Source: Gammaproteobacteria bacterium | GTDB taxonomy: Bacteria; Pseudomonadota; Gammaproteobacteria; Natronospirales; REEB76 | Reading direction: 5' to 3' | Length of the DNA: 58,444 nt | Assembly (NCBI GenBank): GCA_035279405.1 | Contig: DATEHU010000055.1 | Location: forward strand, 1 to 58,444 | Shown: positions 57,901-58,444 of the stretch, piece after piece | Layout of the letters: every line of letters starts with the position of its first letter | Position numbering within the stretch: position 1 is the stretch's first letter | Program-made: the position numbers and the translations under genes | The notes under the pieces: model-generated | What the model was told of the DNA's origin: nothing | Databases searched by the model: none | What the model saw: only the letters and a program-made list of their open reading frames with translations

Positions 57901-57928
57901 AATCGCGGTCGAGACGGCCGCTCCCACA
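57901..57928. repeat. single family-A repeat unit
   Basis: One reverse unit (AATCGCGGTC...CGCTCCCACA) in the 249-bp region between rfbA and uvrA. A further hairpin (57984-57991 with 57997-58004, 8-bp CGCCGGGC stem) lies closer to uvrA. Confidence 0.8.
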
Positions 57929-58039
57929 ATTGCCCCCGCCTCTCTTTCCCCGCGCTCATGACTTTTGGCTCTTGCGCATTTTGCGCCGGGCTTGATGCCC
58001 GGCGTATAGTAAGCGGTTCGCGGTTTTTTCAGGGCTCGA

Positions 58040-58444
58040 ATGGACAGCATCCGCATCCGTGGGGCGCGCACCCACAATCTCGCCAACATTGACGTGGACC
58101 TGCCGCGCGACCGGCTGATCGTGATCACCGGGCTCTCGGGCTCGGGCAAGTCGTCGCTCGCCTTCGACACGATTTACGCCGAAGGGCAGCGGCGCTACGT
58201 CGAGTCGCTGTCGGCCTATGCGCGCCAGTTCCTTGAGCAGATGGAGAAGCCGGACCTCGACTCGATCGAGGGACTGTCGCCGGCGATCTCGATCGAGCAG
58301 AAGACCACCTCGAAGAACCCGCGCTCGACCGTCGGAACCGTCACCGAGATCTACGACTACCTCCGGGTGCTGTTCGCGCGGGTCGGCGTCCCGCACTGCC
58401 CGAAGTGCGGGCGCATCATCTCGGCCCAGACCGTGCAGCAGATG
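58040..58444 (+). CDS. uvrA: UvrA excinuclease subunit, 5' part (cut by window end)
   Basis: The first 135 codons of UvrA, the damage-recognition ATPase of nucleotide excision repair. The ATG at 58040 gives [20 protein letters not shown], followed by the first Walker A ([20 protein letters not shown]), [16 protein letters not shown], the [20 protein letters not shown] stretch and the first zinc-binding CPKCG pair. The frame is open to the last base of the window. TATAGT at 58005-58010, just after an 8-bp hairpin, could be its -10 box. It diverges from the rfb operon. Confidence 0.96.
   Translation, partial: MDSIRIRGARTHNLANIDVDLPRDRLIVITGLSGSGKSSLAFDTIYAEGQRRYVESLSAYARQFLEQMEKPDLDSIEGLSPAISIEQKTTSKNPRSTVGTVTEIYDYLRVLFARVGVPHCPKCGRIISAQTVQQM

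Noticed and set aside
57791-58039. LexA (SOS) box upstream of uvrA
   Set aside because: No CTGT-N8-ACAG-like palindrome was seen in the region.

Overview
The window is a GC-rich chromosomal segment from a gammaproteobacterium. The gene order resembles Xanthomonadales and neighbouring orders: miaB-phoH-ybeY-corC-lnt, then leuS-lptE-holA-nadD-rsfS-rlmH-maf-rng-yhdP-nit-tldD, then darP/pmbA. This placement is inferred from gene content and order; no database search was run. Almost every gene reads on the minus strand. Exceptions are darP, purE, purK with its toxin-antitoxin pair, and the 5' end of uvrA at the right edge.

Left third (1-25 kb), mainly core genes. pmbA and darP diverge. purE and purK follow, and purK is directly followed by a reversed AbiE-like toxin-antitoxin pair (AbiEii-like gene first). 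Beyond the pair lies a second, diverged copy of the purK 3' end, so the module sits between duplicated purK tails. A secreted sedolisin protease, tldD, a nitrilase-family amidase, yhdP, rng and maf come next. They are followed by a tightly overlapping run (rlmH, rsfS, nadD, holA, lptE, leuS) headed by an O-antigen-ligase-like gene. That ligase carries an additional, AT-richer periplasmic domain of about 160 residues.

Middle (25-33 kb). lnt, corC, ybeY, phoH and miaB form the conserved ybe region. Two small toxin-antitoxin loci lie between phoH and miaB; both keep intact antitoxins but have broken toxin genes. Intergenic gaps are filled with palindromic repeats of at least three families.

O-antigen locus (33-52 kb). 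A WbpM-like dehydratase, an initiating sugar-phosphate transferase, two aminotransferases, WbpB/D/E/I enzymes (UDP-ManNAc3NAcA pathway), two glycosyltransferases, a methyltransferase, an acyltransferase, a Wzy-like polymerase and a Wzx flippase form one long minus-strand operon. The fused ATP sulfurylase/APS kinase and Wzz lie upstream. The central block is visibly less GC-rich. At one end it carries a decayed 5' piece of a second wbpM, next to the intact wbpM. At the other end it carries a diverged 3' tail of a second sat-cysC, next to the intact sat-cysC. These look like scars of wholesale exchange of the O-antigen locus from a donor with the same flanking genes.

Right end (52-58 kb). ssb, an MFS transporter, the complete dTDP-L-rhamnose operon (rfbA-C-D-B) and the start of uvrA. 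The rhamnose genes separate uvrA from the MFS-ssb pair, which in Pseudomonas lies next to it. Together the window holds much of the cell-envelope polysaccharide machinery: sugar precursors, assembly, chain-length control, ligation, LptE, Lnt and YhdP.
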